A stretch of 64,000 nucleotides of DNA from Capra hircus (GCF_001704415.2 NC_030811.1:6672722-6736721), one strand, 5' to 3'; positions 1-11,973 are shown, counted from the stretch's first letter. Made by a program: numbers and translations. Notes: generated from the sequence alone by a model not told the origin.

Positions 1-1080
1 AGGACAGTGAACACAATAAAAATACTAAGCATTATAAAAAGGATTGCAGCTATATATTCAAGGAGATTAAAACATTTTTAAAGAGAATTCTGTGCCATAA
101 ATTTTTATGGCAATAAATTTGAAAATATAAATGAATAGATGATAATTAAAAAAAGATAAACAAGCTATAGAATTTCAGGTAGCAAAGAAAGCAATGTCAT
201 TATTAATTGCATGGGAAGAAATACTTTCTTGATATTTCCCAAATTGTATCCTTTAAATATCTGATTCTTTTAAGTTTTTCTAGAAATCTAGATAAACAAA
301 TGGTAAACAAGACCATTGTGTTAAGAAACATACTAGAGATTATGCATTCATTTGCAACAATTACTTTTTTAAAACAAAGCTGTCTTTTGTTTTTGTCAAA
401 TTATTACCATCCCTCAAACTCGTCCCTGTGGAACTATAGCCTGTGTTCTAACCCTCTTTCCACTTCTCATAACACATTTGAAACTTTTCCAGAAACATTG
501 ACTTTAGAGTTAGGGATCCTAAAATAGAATTAGCCTTTTTATTTTATGGCTACCTCTTACAGCTTTACCATTTACCTTAATCACCAGACTGGGCATTTTT
601 GAAAATTAAAATTCACTCTCAGGGTCAAGCTGTGATCCCTGGAAACAGTCAGGAGTTTTGCTTCAGACACACCATAGGCTTGGCAGGATAGGACTCCTAC
701 ACAGGTGTACATTACTGGTCAGATCTGAGAGCCCCCAGTGCCTGTGGCTGTACCTTTGGTTGGAGGTGACAGCTGGTCAGATATGACTGGGCAGAGAAGG
801 ATCTAGGAGACAAATGTCCTCATCTAATTCTCTGGCTCCCATGGATCCTCTGTTGGCCTCCTCACTGGTGGTGTCTGAGAGAGAGTCAGAGAACATTGCA
901 CCCCAGGATGTCATTCCTGGCAGGGTCAAAGGACCTAAAAGGGAAGAGAGTAGATCTGCAGGGGGAAATGGAACATTCTGGCACAGAGTGATCTGAACTT
1001 ATAGGCAGAAGAACTTTAAGCCAGCACCTAGAAAAGGAAAGCGGAGACAAATAAGACAACTGTTTTTGAAATGGGCCGTT
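1..1080. other. Non-coding, AT-rich stretch
   Basis: No coding exon is recognisable on either strand. The longest open frames are short, lack family motifs and have no splice context. This is probably sequence downstream of the minus-strand GIMAP7-like locus. Confidence 0.5.
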
Positions 1081-1090
1081 GAAATTATTG

Positions 1091-1096
1091 TTTATT
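1091..1096 (-). terminator. Candidate poly(A) signal of the GIMAP7-like locus
   Basis: The plus strand reads TTTATT, which is AATAAA on the minus strand, about 600 bases past the decayed stop codon at 1702. It is the nearest canonical hexamer I noticed downstream. Use of this site is inferred, and the locus may no longer be expressed as mRNA. Confidence 0.3.
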
Positions 1097-1407
1097 TGAG
1101 GCCATTACAAATGGTATTATTTGTCTCTTTGTTCATTTGTTGGATAAAATACATACTGAAATAGATTAAAGGGTCTATAGTAAAAAGTAAGTTTCTTCCC
1201 ACCCCTAATTCCCAGAATCTAAAATTCCTTTCCCCCGTGACAAGCAGAGTGGCCAATATTTAAAGAAATATTTTGTATATATGCATAAACATACATTATG
1301 CCTTGTACTAGTTATCTACTGCTGTGTAACAAATTACCCAAAACTTAGTGGCTAAAAACAACAAACATTTATCATCTTATCTCTCACGAACCAGAGAACA
1401 ATGCTGC

Positions 1408-1438
1408 TGGGGGGGGTGGGGGGGGGCGGGGGGGGGGC
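1408..1438. repeat. Poly-G tract
   Basis: A run of about 30 bases that is almost all G, with single T and C interruptions. It is G-quadruplex-capable and prone to length error in sequencing. It lies in the 3' flank of the GIMAP7-like pseudogene. Confidence 0.8.
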
Positions 1439-1701
1439 ACTGGAAGCTTTGCTGATATTTACACAATATTCACAAGGAGCCTGTGTAATGTGTTTCACAG
1501 GTAGTGCTAATGCTCAATGCAAGATGCATTTCAGCCTTGTAATTCCTTTCATTTGAGCCTTTGAACCATGTCCAACGAACCAGAGCTCAAACTAAGCAAT
1601 TTTGTAGTTGGTATTTGTTGGAGGGGAGAGAGGCATGAAGAGCAATAGGGAGTGAGCTGGAGAGATGCTTTGCTAACCATAGTTAACTGTCAAAACAATA
1701 G

Positions 1702-2594
1702 TTACTTCTTGAACAAAGGAAATATTCTAAAAAGCAGCTTCCTAATTTCATCAAATACATGGCTAAATATATTGTCTTGAGCCTCCTCCTAATGTTTCTT
1801 AGTTTTTCTTCATATTCCATATTTAGTGATTTAATTTTCCCCTCTTTTTCCTGCATAATCTTCTCGCATGCTTGAGCATACTCCTTTTCCACTTTTTGGA
1901 TTTCTATTATTAATTGATCAGCATAACTTTTTTCCAAGATTTCCTCCAGCTTTCTCAGGTTTTCTAATGTGCCTTTGTAAATGGGGTCAGAAAAGTAAGC
2001 CCCTTGGTTGTTCTGCACCATCTTGTCTATCAGCTCCACCAGCTCCTGCACCTGAGCTTCCTTCTCAGCCTGCTCTGTGTTTCTGCTGTTACTGATGGCA
2101 CAGTAGCACTCTCCACACTCCTTGATGAGGCTTCATAGGTTTACATCCACATCCTTCAAAAAGTAGCTCAGGCTCTGGTCCTCCAGCTCCTCTTTGTGAA
2201 TGAACAAGATGATCATATACTTCATGGCTGCTTCCCCAAACAGATCCTTGACCAACTCCACGGTTTGCTGCTCTTCCTCTGTGTAGTGGCCCAGCCTCAG
2301 GACCAAGACGATGGCGTGAGGCCCAGGACAGGAGGCGAGGACACATTGACTGATTTCCCTGCAGGTGGTGTTCAGAGTCTCCTTGGTGTCAAAGAGCCCT
2401 GGGGTGTCAACAATGAGAAGATCTCTCCCCTTCCATTTCCGAGATGCTTTCTGACAAGTTTTGGTAACAGTTTCAGCAGAAATCCTAGAGTCAAATACTT
2501 TTTCCCTGAGGATGGTGTTTGCAGTCGCACTTTTTCCACTTGCGGTCTTCCCGACCAGCACGATCCTCAGACTGATGTCCTGGGCAGCAGCCAT
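1702..2594 (-). pseudogene. GIMAP7: GIMAP7-like GTPase pseudogene (one nonsense codon, one frameshift)
   Basis: The minus-strand frame from ATG 2594 starts MAAAQDISLRIVLVGK and closely follows GIMAP7, the cytosolic IMAP-family GTPase. Visible motifs are G1 GKTASGKS (residues 15-22), G3 DTPG, and a G4-region IHKEEL where the family usually has TRKEEL. The frame stops at TGA 2133-2135 (codon 154). Homology continues in the same frame straight after it (SLIKECGECYC, then VQELVELIDKMV). A second lesion, a net one-base shift near 1781-1790 in an AGG repeat, moves the C-terminal helix into another frame, which ends at TAA 1702-1704. Without the shift the frame would run to 1683. Length otherwise matches the roughly 300-residue family norm. 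A pyrimidine-rich stretch ending in CAG just upstream (about 2606) looks like the usual splice acceptor, so this is a duplicated or ancestral gene copy rather than a processed one. A truncated 153-residue G-domain fragment could in principle still be made. Confidence 0.87.
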
Positions 2595-2604
2595 GTCCAC
2601 ATCA

Positions 2605-2625
2605 GAGGCTGTGGAGTGTAGGCAA
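2605..2625 (-). promoter_or_regulatory. Splice acceptor of the GIMAP7-like coding exon
   Basis: The minus strand reads GCCTACACTCCACAG, then a short leader, then ATG 2594. The position, a few bases upstream of the start, copies the GIMAP pattern in which the main coding exon follows a non-coding first exon. No upstream exon could be identified. Confidence 0.5.
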
Positions 2626-3302
2626 GTCAGCTATAGTTTACAAAGAAAAGAAAAAAAGTGTTGAGATTAAGTTGAAACCATTCCCAACCCTGATTTCTTA
2701 CTCTACTGAATATATCAATCATTCCAAGTCTTCTAAGCCAGGTGAAGTATTTTCACGGAGGATTTGTTCTTTGGTATCTTCTATTTATTATCCTAATTCC
2801 CACCAAATCCCTCTCCTGTGTTGCTGTGATGAAAGTAGCATTTGCATGTTTAAAACTTTTTTTTACCGTATTTTTTTTTCCATTTAACAAAATAATATAT
2901 ACATTTTGTTTTTGAAAAACTCCAGGTTTAAAAATTGAATTTGAGGAATCCTGGGGGCAGTAGTTAGTATCCTATCCTATGAAAGAGTGCTCATTAAAAA
3001 GCACTAAGAATCCAGACTCAAACAGAAAGAAAGCATGAATGGAGGAGACACAATAGTCCCACATGGAGACTCTCAATATGGAAGGAAAACAACCACATGG
3101 TGAGACATGTGAAAACTGTCCTGAAATTTGCACATGCCACATAGAGCTAACCTAGTCTTATTTGTCAAGTTGCACGAAGGAAGATAAATTTGATGTTCTT
3201 ATTGTAAAAGTACTCTAATATTTAGAAGCAATAATGGGTGCCTTATGATTTATCATAACATAAAATGTTTGAAGTGGGTTTGATGGTCATCGGGCTATAC
3301 AC

Positions 3303-3578
3303 TGCTGCTGCTAAGTCGCTTTAGTCGTGTCTGACTCTGTGTGACCCTATAGACGGCAGCCCACCAGGCTCCCCTGCCCCTGGGATTCTCCAGACAAGAG
3401 CACTGGAGTGGGTTGCCATCTCCTTCTCCAATGTATGAGAGTGAAAAGTGAAAGTGAAGTCACTCAGTCATGTCTGACTCCTAGCGACCCCATGGCCTGC
3501 AGCCTACCAGGCTCCTCCGTCCATGGGATTTTCCAGAAAAGAGTACTGGAGTGGATTGCCATTGCCTTCTCCATCAGG
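3303..3578 (-). repeat. BOV-A2/ART2A-type SINE dimer, antisense
   Basis: Two tandem monomers each carry the antisense pattern GTC-GTGTCTGACTC followed by CCATGGGATT-TCCAG and GGAGTGGGTTGCC, joined by a GTGAAAGTGAAGTC linker. This ruminant-specific SINE family is related to the 3' end of BovB. Confidence 0.85.
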
Positions 3579-4002
3579 CTACATAGTTGAGACAATCATC
3601 CTGCAGTGACTGAGAAAACAGATCTGCTAATGCTAAAATTTTAAATTACATACATCTATTGTGGGTATCAATATTGAGCCTCACCAGATGGTCAATACTG
3701 AAATCAGATTGATTATATTCTTTACAGTGGAAGATGGAGAAGCTCTATACAGTCAGGAAAAATAAGACCTGAAGCTCCTTATTGCAAAATTCAGGCTTAA
3801 GTTGAAGAAAGTAGGGAAAATCACTAGACCATTCAGGTTTGACATAAATTAAATCCCTTGTGATTATACAGTGGAGGTGATGATTAGATTCAAGGGATTA
3901 GATTCGGTACACAGAGTGCCTGAAGAACTATGGCAGACATTCATAACGCTGTACATGAGGTGTAACCAAAACCATCCCCAGGAAAAAGAAATGTAAGAAG
4001 GC

Positions 4003-5425
4003 AAAGTGGTTGTCTGAGGAGTCCTTACAAATAGATAAGAAAAGTAGAGAGCCAAAAGGCAAAGGAGAAAGGGAAATATACACCCAACTGAATGCAGAGT
4101 TCCAGAGAATAACAAGGAGAGAGAAGAAAGCCTTCTTAAGTGAACAATGCAAAGAAATAGAGGAAAACAGTAGAAAGGGGAAGACTAGAGATCTCTTCAA
4201 GATAACTGGGCTTCCCTGGTGGCTCAGACAGTAAAGAACCTGTCTGCAATTCAGGAGACCAGGATTTGATCCCTGGGTCAGGAAGATTTCCTGGAAAAGG
4301 AAATGGCTACCCACTCCAGTATTCTTGCATGGAGAATTCTATAAGCAGAGGAGCCTGGTGGGCTACAGTGGACTACAGTCCTGGGGTTGCAAAGAGTTGG
4401 ACATGACTGACTGACTTTCACTCACACGGGAATATTTCATGCAAAGAATGGAAAAATAAAGGGAAGAAATGACAAGGATCTAACAGAACAGAAGAGATTA
4501 AGAAAAGGTGACAAGAATACACAGAAGAACTATACATAAAAGGTCTTAATGACCCAGATAATCACAGGGGGTCAGTTACCTAGAGCCAGACATCCTGGAG
4601 TGTGAACTCAAGTTGGCCTTAGGAAGAATTACTATGAACAGAACTAGTGGAGGTGATGGAATTTCAGCTGAGCTATTTAAAATTCTAAAATATGATGCTG
4701 TTAAAGTCCTGTGCTCAATATGCCAGCAAATTTTGGAAACTCAGCACTAGCCACAGGAGTCGAAAAAGTGTTCATCCCAGTCCCAAAGAAAGGCAATGCC
4801 AAAGAATGTTCAAACTACTTACGATTGTGCCTATTTCACATGCTAGCAAGATAACGCTCAAAATCCTTCAAGCTAGGCTTCAATAGTACATGAAGCAAGA
4901 AATTCCAGATGTACAAGCTGGATTTAGAAAAGGCAGAGAAACCAAGGATCAAATTGCCAACAATGCTGGATCATAGAAAAAGCAAGAGAATTCCAGAAAA
5001 ACATCTACTGCTGCTTCATTGACTAGAGTAAAGCCTTTGAATGTGGATCACAACAAACTGGAAAACTCTTAAAGAGATAGGAATACAAGGCCACCTTACA
5101 CGTTTCTGGTTCTAACTGGTCAAGAGGCAACAATTAGAATCAGACATGGAACAATGGACTGGTTCAAAAGTGGGAAAGGAGTACCTCAAGGCTGTACATC
5201 GCCACTCTATTTATTTAACTTCTGTATAGAGTCCATCATGTGAAATGCTGGGCTGAATGAATCACAAGCTGGAATCAAGATTGCTGAGAGAAACATCAAC
5301 AACCTCAGATATGCAGATGATGCCACTTTAATGACAGAAAGTGAAGATAAACTAAAGAGCCTCTTGATGAGGGTGAAAGAGGACAGTGGAAAAAGTGGTT
5401 TAAAACTCAGTATTCTAAAAACAAA
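4003..5425 (+). mobile_element. BovB (RTE) LINE fragment, interrupted by a SINE
   Basis: Plus-strand sequence follows the BovB reverse-transcriptase ORF from the region before RT to just after the catalytic YADD-equivalent box (near 5310). It carries many stops and frameshifts. It is truncated at both ends and split by a Bov-tA SINE at 4208-4430. It cannot encode a working enzyme. Confidence 0.85.
4208..4430 (+). repeat. Bov-tA SINE, sense
   Basis: Starts with the tRNA-derived head GGCTTCCCTGGTGGCTCAG and continues through the body ending GCAAAGAGTTGGACATGACTGA. It is inserted in the BovB copy around it and is therefore younger. Confidence 0.9.
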
Positions 5426-5784
5426 GATCAGAGACATAACACTGAAGTAGAACAGGATTCATGGAAGGAAGAATAGAGAAAGTAGTGGAAAAGCTCCTCG
5501 CAAGATAGCATCAGCTCTCACATGGTTTCACAGGAGAATTCCATGAAACCCTCAGCAATCATGGGCACTTGATTCCTGAGAATCCCAATTTTACTTAAAT
5601 TATTCCAGAATATAGGAAAATAAGGTAAACCCTAAAATTCTAAGAAGTAAATGTAACTTTGAACCACAAAATTGACAAAGGTTTTATCAAACAGAAAGCT
5701 ATAGATGAATCTCATGTATGAATATCAATACAAAAATCCTAATAAAGTATTAACAAAAACAGAATCTGACATTTAAAAAATTAT

Positions 5785-5985
5785 TTTAAATATGTATTTA
5801 TCTATTTGGCCATACCAGCACATGGATCTTCAATCTTCATTGTGACATATTTTTTAAATGCAGTATGTAGGATCTTTAGTTATTGCAGTTGAACTCTTAA
5901 TTGTGATATGTGAGGTGTATTTCCCTCACCAAAATGAATCTGGGGCCCATACATTGGGAGTGTGAACCACCAGGGACATCCTCAG
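5785..5985 (-). repeat. Degenerate CHR-type SINE, antisense
   Basis: The pattern 'ttggccataccagcacatggatctt ... accaccagggacatcc' matches a heavily diverged cetartiodactyl CHR SINE ending in the complement of the tRNA-like head. Confidence 0.5.
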
Positions 5986-5989
5986 AATC

Positions 5990-6785
5990 TGACAACATTT
6001 TAAAAAGGGTTATATCATAACTAAGTGGGATTTACTCTGGAACACTAGAACAAGGGGGGAGGCTCTATAAGAGGAAAATTACTATATTTACATAGCCTTT
6101 CATAGTAAAAACATTTCATAAAATATGAATTGACACATACTTTCTTATCTATTTCTCTACTCATCCTGAAAGCCAGCAGCTTACTTAATGAAGAAATACT
6201 TTCTCACTAAAACTATAATCATTCCACCTCACTTTCCAATGGTTTCTGTGATATCCATCAATGCAAACAGAAGAGAAAGTGATTATAGGAATGAGAATTA
6301 GAAAAAGAAAAAAGGAGAGGCCAGATTGTAAATAACATCATTGAGCCTCTTAGAGTATTGGTGCACAAATAGGCCAGTGTGGGGGTGGTGGTGCAGAACA
6401 ACAGAAAATCTCTACAAATGCTCATTTGCATAGGGAAATTCAGTATATAATAAAGGCAACATTCCATATCAGTGGAGAGAAGATGGATATTGTAATGAGA
6501 AGAATTGAAATAGCTGAATAACCATTTGAAAAAGCATAAAATTGGATTCATTCCTCATACCAATGCAAGAAGTATCTCAAATTCATTAAGTATTTGTTAA
6601 AAACTATATTCTATTGGAAGAAAGCAAACAAATTTTTTCAAAACATGAGAGTGAGGAAAATATTTCTAAACTGAGCCCAAAATACAGATACAATATGGAA
6701 TCCAATTGATAAATTTGACTTTCAGTTTCTGGTTACATGTCAGAAGCTTGGAAGTCACTACTCCATCCTAAGAATAAGTGAAAGT
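5990..6785. other. No recognisable gene
   Basis: AT-rich sequence with short open frames only. It may include old LINE material, but I could not place it. Confidence 0.4.
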
Positions 6786-6789
6786 TGAA

Positions 6790-8340
6790 TGGACTGAAAA
6801 ATCAACTTTTCTCGAATACTTCAGAGGTTGCTTTGAGGAGACAGGGCAAGGTGCTGCCCCCAAGACTGGAGAACAGACAGGCAAATACAGGGAGTCATGG
6901 CTCAGGAGAGCAGAGACTCAGCGTGGGCACCAGTGCTGGGGCAGCAAAACTGTGATTGACCAGTTGCTCGATGGTCAACGTGGACTTAAAATTCCAGGAG
7001 GATCCTGTCCTAGAGCGACCCCACACTTTTGTGAGTTTTACTTCTGGGAGCCCCACCAAGTTCTGATAGTAAATATCCAAAAAATCCCCTGGTGCTTCCT
7101 GCAAGGGAGGGGAAAATAAATCATTTCGAAACAGGGCAAAGCATCTTGTTCTTTTCAACAAAGCCTGCCCTCAGAGGAAAGCAGTTAACCAGAGCCTGAC
7201 ATTGCTGGGGTTTTATCAGAGCCTAACTCACTTAGAGAAAGAAAAATATACTACTACAGTCAGTTCTAAGCCGTTCACATAGGAAAAGGGAAATAGCCAC
7301 TTCCAGTCCACTTGAACGCTCGAACCCAGGATGGGGGAGAAAAACGCTTGTGAGGCTCCCAGTCCAGAGGCAAAGGCTCACTAGAACAGAGATGTGCTCG
7401 TGGGATGATAGACTATGTCCCCTCTCTCACCCTAGCACCACAGTACTAAAGTCTTCTTTGCAGCAGCAGTTCTGTTTACCCAGGACATCATGTCCAGCTG
7501 ATGAGAAAAATTACCAGACATACTAAAGAGCAAAAAACATAATTTGCAAAGACAGAGCAAGCATCAGAACTAGACATGGCAGGAGTCGGCCGAACAAAAA
7601 AGCACAACCTAAAAGCTGAGAATGATGTTGTATTTGAGGAAGTACTGAAGACTATAGTTTGGGAGACACTCTCTCAGATGGCTCTGAAGAACCGTTCCAA
7701 AGAGGTAGTGGAGGAGACAGGATATATAGGAATCTTTGTTGAAAACAAAAGAAAACAAAATATATGGTCAAACATCAAAAGATTACTTCTAATCACAAAA
7801 AACCCAGACACTCAAATTAATGATTATAGTGCTTTTCTACATATGGGAAGATGCAAGAGTCTGGGCTCATTGAAACCATTCCTTTGATATGCATCTTAGC
7901 TATTTAGGGCCAGTATCCTGTTTTTCTACAATCTAAATTCCCCTCGGGGCACACTGTCTGGGGCTGAAATGCTGATGACTTGATAGTGGGCAACATTCAT
8001 TACTTATTCAAATGGCAGGCAAGGTTTATTTGTCCACCCAGGGATCTTGGAATGATTAGACCAGGAATTCAAAACAACTAAGATGAATATTCTAGGGCTC
8101 TAATGTAAGAACAGATGGGCCATGTAAGCAGAGATATGAAATCCTAAGAACCAAAAATAAATGTTTGCAATCAAAAATAGTGTAACAGAAAAGAAGAATG
8201 CCTTGGATGAGCTAATTAGACCAGCCCAGATTATAGTCTTCAGGATCAATTTCTGCTCAAATAAACCAGGATCTCTTGGAGAAATGACTGATTTAAAATC
8301 TGAGGCAGGGAATGCATAAAATGACCTTGGATCATTTTAT
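6790..8340 (+). mobile_element. Old L1 5' region (5'UTR to start of ORF1)
   Basis: The sequence follows an ancient L1 5'UTR (GGAGCCCCACCAAGTTCTGATA, then GACAGAGCAAGCATCAGAACTAGAC). It then reads into the ORF1 start region near 8050-8260 (GAATTCAAAACAACTAAGATGAAT ... TGTAACAGAAAAGAAGAATGCC). It is heavily mutated, and open frames of about 100 codons inside it are incidental. Confidence 0.65.
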
Positions 8341-8834
8341 TGGACTTTTTTTTTTTTTTTTTTTTTTGCATCCTGATGCAAACAAACTAAACTATAAATA
8401 AATTATGAGATAATCCATGAAATCTAATGAAAGGCTATTTGATAAAATTAAAAATTTATGCTACCTTTGATATTGTGATTATATTTTTTAGAAAATAATC
8501 TTTCTATTTCTATGCATCCTAAAATACTTACAGCCACATTCTAGTAAAGTGTTGTGGGAATCTAGATGATAAGTCAGTAGGCAAGGTTCTCATCTCTTGT
8601 CAACCTCTTTGAGCCTTGCAGAGTCACCAGTTCTCTGGTATTTGGTTCTTTTTTCAGTGAATAAAGAGAATTAGAGTAGGTTCAATGGAATGCTGTCCAA
8701 ATGGCTTTCCAGTTCTGAGGGTCTGCCTTGGGGTCACTAACCTGTATTGAAGGAAAACAACAGGTTTCCAGGTAACATTATCACAACATACACTGGCTAA
8801 AAAGTACACTATGAAGACAAGCTCAGCCCCACTG

Positions 8835-9300
8835 AACAAAAGAGTAAGTGTATAATATATTATCTATGTTCCAGCCTCTGGCAACCAGCATTCCACTCAC
8901 TGATTCTATGACTTTGACTATTTTGTATATAAATGGAATCACACAGTATCTGTCTTTCTGTGACTGGCTCATTTCAGTTAGCATACTGTTCTCACATTTC
9001 ATTTGTATGGTCTCATATGGCACGATTTTCCTTTTCTAAGGTTGAATAATATTCCACTGTATGCATCTTTTTTAATCCACTCATCTGTTGATGGATATTC
9101 AAGCTGTTTCCACCTCTGGAATATTGGGAATAGTGCTCTAATAAATGTGGAAATGCTAGTGTTTCTTCAAGATTCTGATTTCAATTTTTTGAATCAATGC
9201 CCAGAAGTGAAATTGCAGGATCATTTAGTATCTCTATTTTTCATTTTTTGAGACACCTCCAGACTTTTATGGTTAGAGTTCATCTTAAGTGTTCTTACCA
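8835..9300 (-). mobile_element. L1 3'-end fragment, antisense
   Basis: The antisense L1 ORF2 end/3'UTR signature is clear: AATGGAATCACACAGTATCTGTC, TTGAATAATATTCCACTGTATG, and TGTTGATGGATATTCAAGCTG. This is an old mammalian subfamily. Confidence 0.85.
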
Positions 9301-10780
9301 TAATAAAATAAAGTTAAAAAAATTAAAGCTATGAGTAATGTAGTAGTTATAGAAATGAATATAGGACCATAGGACTGAGAGGGGGAACAGAGCACAATAC
9401 TATATAATTAGAAAACAGAAAGTTATCAAAAAACAAACAAACAAACAACCCAATGCATCAGCTGCGCAAACACCACTCAAAAAATGAGAAAGGAAGAAGT
9501 TAAACAAAAATGTTTGCGCACTATTTCTCTACACATAAATGAATATGATACATAAAAATGGAGTCAAATCACAGGAGAACATAACCCAATGTAAAGAATA
9601 TTCCCTCATGTGCTTTAGACTATGAAACACTATAATTAGAATACAAATCCAAAAACAAAATTCCTAAGAGATGTTAGAATGAAGAATGAGAAGAAAATGC
9701 AGACTCAAAGAAACAAAATGAAGATAAAAAGTGTAATCCTTTTAGGACCCATAAATGAATTAGAAGCAAAGAGGTCAGAAAAGTTATAACTCAGAAGTAA
9801 ATGTCTTATTAATAGGAAAGCTTTAGTAAGAAACACAACAAGTGAAAATCTGAAAGAACAGAAGATTCAACAGTTAGAGAACAACTAAAATGTGAGTAGG
9901 AGCAACAGCAAATCCTACTTAAAAAGGACTGATGTTGCTGAAGTCAACAAATCAATAAATAAAACCTAGGAAGCATAATCCAGTAGTTTCTCTGAAATGG
10001 GAAAAATAACCCCCTCAAAAATCTAACTCTTTAGGAAAAAGAAGACTACATTTCATTCCCTGGAAAGTTGATGTAAGATATTTAACAGTGAATTCTCATT
10101 TGATATGGCATACCACATTCCAAGCACAAAGAAGGAACTCTTAAGTTACTCAAGGAAAAAAGTAAATAATAGGAGGGTTGGGTTGGCGTCACAATTTTCT
10201 ACAAGCAACACAGAAACAGTAGAAACAGTGGTTTCATAACAGAATGTTACGATTCCTAGAAAATGTGAAGATAATACATAATACATAAGAACAATACATA
10301 ACAAATTGTAAGAGGTTGGAGAAAGGAGGTTAAAAAATGTCTGCAGTTTTTTCACTGTCTAATGTCTAAAAGGAAACCACTAGGTATTTTGCATAAGTTT
10401 TTAGTCCTGAAAGATCTTTCTGGAATAAATAAATCATCAGCTTATCAAGGACCAAGGTCAGGCTCTGAATAGGAATGCATGCATGTTACAAACCAAGGAT
10501 GACCTCTAGCTTGTCCTGTAGCTTTTGAGTTGCATTTGCTCCCAGAATACACATGTGAAATTGGGCATATTTTCAAGAGAAAGAAAATGGGGAACTCACT
10601 ACTCTTCAAGTTTTCAAACTCTCCCTCACCTTTTCCTCTGCAGCACTTTCACTCCGCATACCACTTTGTCTAATCTTACCAACTCATTTTTAGTAGTAGA
10701 TGTTGGACAGGAGCTGGGCCAGTAAAGATCTGTTAAAGGCCTAGAAGCGGTAATTTCCTGCACCCAAAAGCCTAGATCAC
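9300..10780. other. Unassigned AT-rich sequence
   Basis: No exon or RNA gene is recognised. A short (CAAA)n run lies near 9430. The composition resembles degraded LINE sequence, but no diagnostic block was found. Confidence 0.4.
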
Positions 10781-10799
10781 TAGATCTAAATCTTCTGGG

Positions 10800-11001
10800 G
10801 CTCTTAGCTTGAAGAAATCAAGGTTTTTCTTACCTGATAACAAGGTAAAAGCAAAAGCTGTGCTATTCTTTGACTTTTATTAATTTGCACAGTTTTAGTA
10901 GGTGGTGAGATCAAAACTTTAATTTTCCCAGTATAATCAGAATCTACTACACCAGGCATTACCGAAATTTTCTGAAAAGAAAGTGAGCTAAGCCCTAGCA
11001 C
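10800..11001 (-). pseudogene. ERVK-like dUTPase (pro region) fragment
   Basis: A 65-codon minus-strand open frame carries the retroviral dUTPase core, with motif 3-like residues VVDSDYTGKI followed by RIAQLLLLP. In betaretroviruses the dUTPase lies at the start of the pro frame. Here it sits about 400 bases past a truncated gag, so the rest of gag and the remainder of pro/pol are missing. This is an endogenous relic and no functional protease or polymerase is present. Confidence 0.8.
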
Positions 11002-11199
11002 AAGTCCAGAATGTCCTCAGGCAAGGGGCCAGCCACGCCCATTGGAGGTGGTGGAACTGGGGTCCAGGCCCGAGCTACCTGGGGTTGATAGGCACGGCTT
11101 GTTGTCTCTGTTTAGCAGGACATTGCCAGCAAAAATGTTTTATTTGGCCATAAGAGAAACATTGTCTATTTGTAAAATCTTTTTTGTTACGATTCTTTT

Positions 11200-11365
11200 T
11201 CTTTTTTTAGTTTTTTGTTTTGCTCTTTTTTTTGTTTGTTTTTTGTTTTTGTTTTTTTTTTTTGCTTGGGTGAGGCCCCCCTGAGGGGGTTTTCTGCAAG
11301 GAGCAGGCTCTGCTTTAAACACTCCTTTGTTTTTTGTTTTTTGTTTTTGTTTTTGTTTTTTTAAA
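11200..11365. repeat. T-rich low-complexity tracts
   Basis: Two runs of TTTTTG/TTTTGTTT units at about 11200-11265 and 11328-11363, separated by a short G-rich piece. They lie in the gap between the gag and dUTPase relics. Confidence 0.7.
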
Positions 11366-11413
11366 TTGTCCCTATCTTTTTTAACCTTAGGCTATGTTTT
11401 GAGAGGCTTTTGA

Positions 11414-11447
11414 ACTGAACTGAACTGAACTGAACTGAACTGAACTG
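11414..11447. repeat. (TGAAC)n microsatellite
   Basis: About six perfect copies of the pentamer, the same unit that ends BovB copies elsewhere in this window (GACTGAACTGAACTGA). It is probably the tail of a truncated BovB or SINE inserted in the ERVK gag relic, and it marks the gag truncation. Confidence 0.75.
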
Positions 11448-11449
11448 GG

Positions 11450-11973
11450 AGGCACAAGCGGAGGTGGGGTGGTCGCCTTAAATCAGAAAATGTTGGATAA
11501 ATTTTTAAAGGTTTGCGTAGAGGGGAAGGGGGCTCACCAGGGAGCCTGGCCGCAGCGTCCTGTAAGTCCTCTCCTTCCTCGGGAGGTATAGTGTCCCTCC
11601 TTTTGTTGGCCAATGGCAGAAAATATGATCTGTGTAGAAGGTGGAGACCCACTGCCATCCACCGCTATAGCCTCTCTCATAGTCCATCTAACAGCCCTCA
11701 TGATAGGGATCCAGAACATTTCTAATCATATTCCACAGAACAAAAGCATTTATAGGCCCATGTAAAGTATAATAAGTTTTTAGCTGTTTCCTTAGCTTCA
11801 CCCAAGTATCTAAGTTCACAGTGTCCTTGTCTGGAAACCAAGGACATGGCTCTTGTACAAATGAAAAAAAATGACTGAATATTGGATTTGTTAACTTTAA
11901 CTCCTCTCAAACTTAGTAACTGCAAAATTACTCCTATAAAAATCTGTCTTTTGTTTGACTCACTGTTACCCAT
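11450..11973 (-). pseudogene. ERVK-like gag 5' part (matrix), broken
   Basis: The minus-strand ATG at 11971-11973 opens a frame beginning MGNSE, the myristoylation-type start of betaretroviral matrix. The following 80 or so residues follow matrix, including the RGVKVNKSNIQSFF block. Stops interrupt the frame from about 11721. Proline-rich gag-like sequence continues in other frames to about 11450, where the pentamer repeat and T-rich DNA take over. Gag is followed abruptly by dUTPase, so an internal deletion is likely. Confidence 0.75.

Noticed and set aside
1683..2594. Functional GIMAP7 via stop-codon readthrough
   Set aside because: A second, independent frameshift near 1785 also breaks the C-terminus, so simple decay is more likely. 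No readthrough signal was recognised after the TGA.
4208..4280. tRNA gene, and similar heads at other Bov-tA sites
   Set aside because: These are tRNA-derived SINE heads with decayed folds followed by SINE bodies, not functional tRNA genes.
6778..7887. Two ~100-codon open frames as small genes
   Set aside because: They fall inside an old L1 5' region and have no conserved domain.
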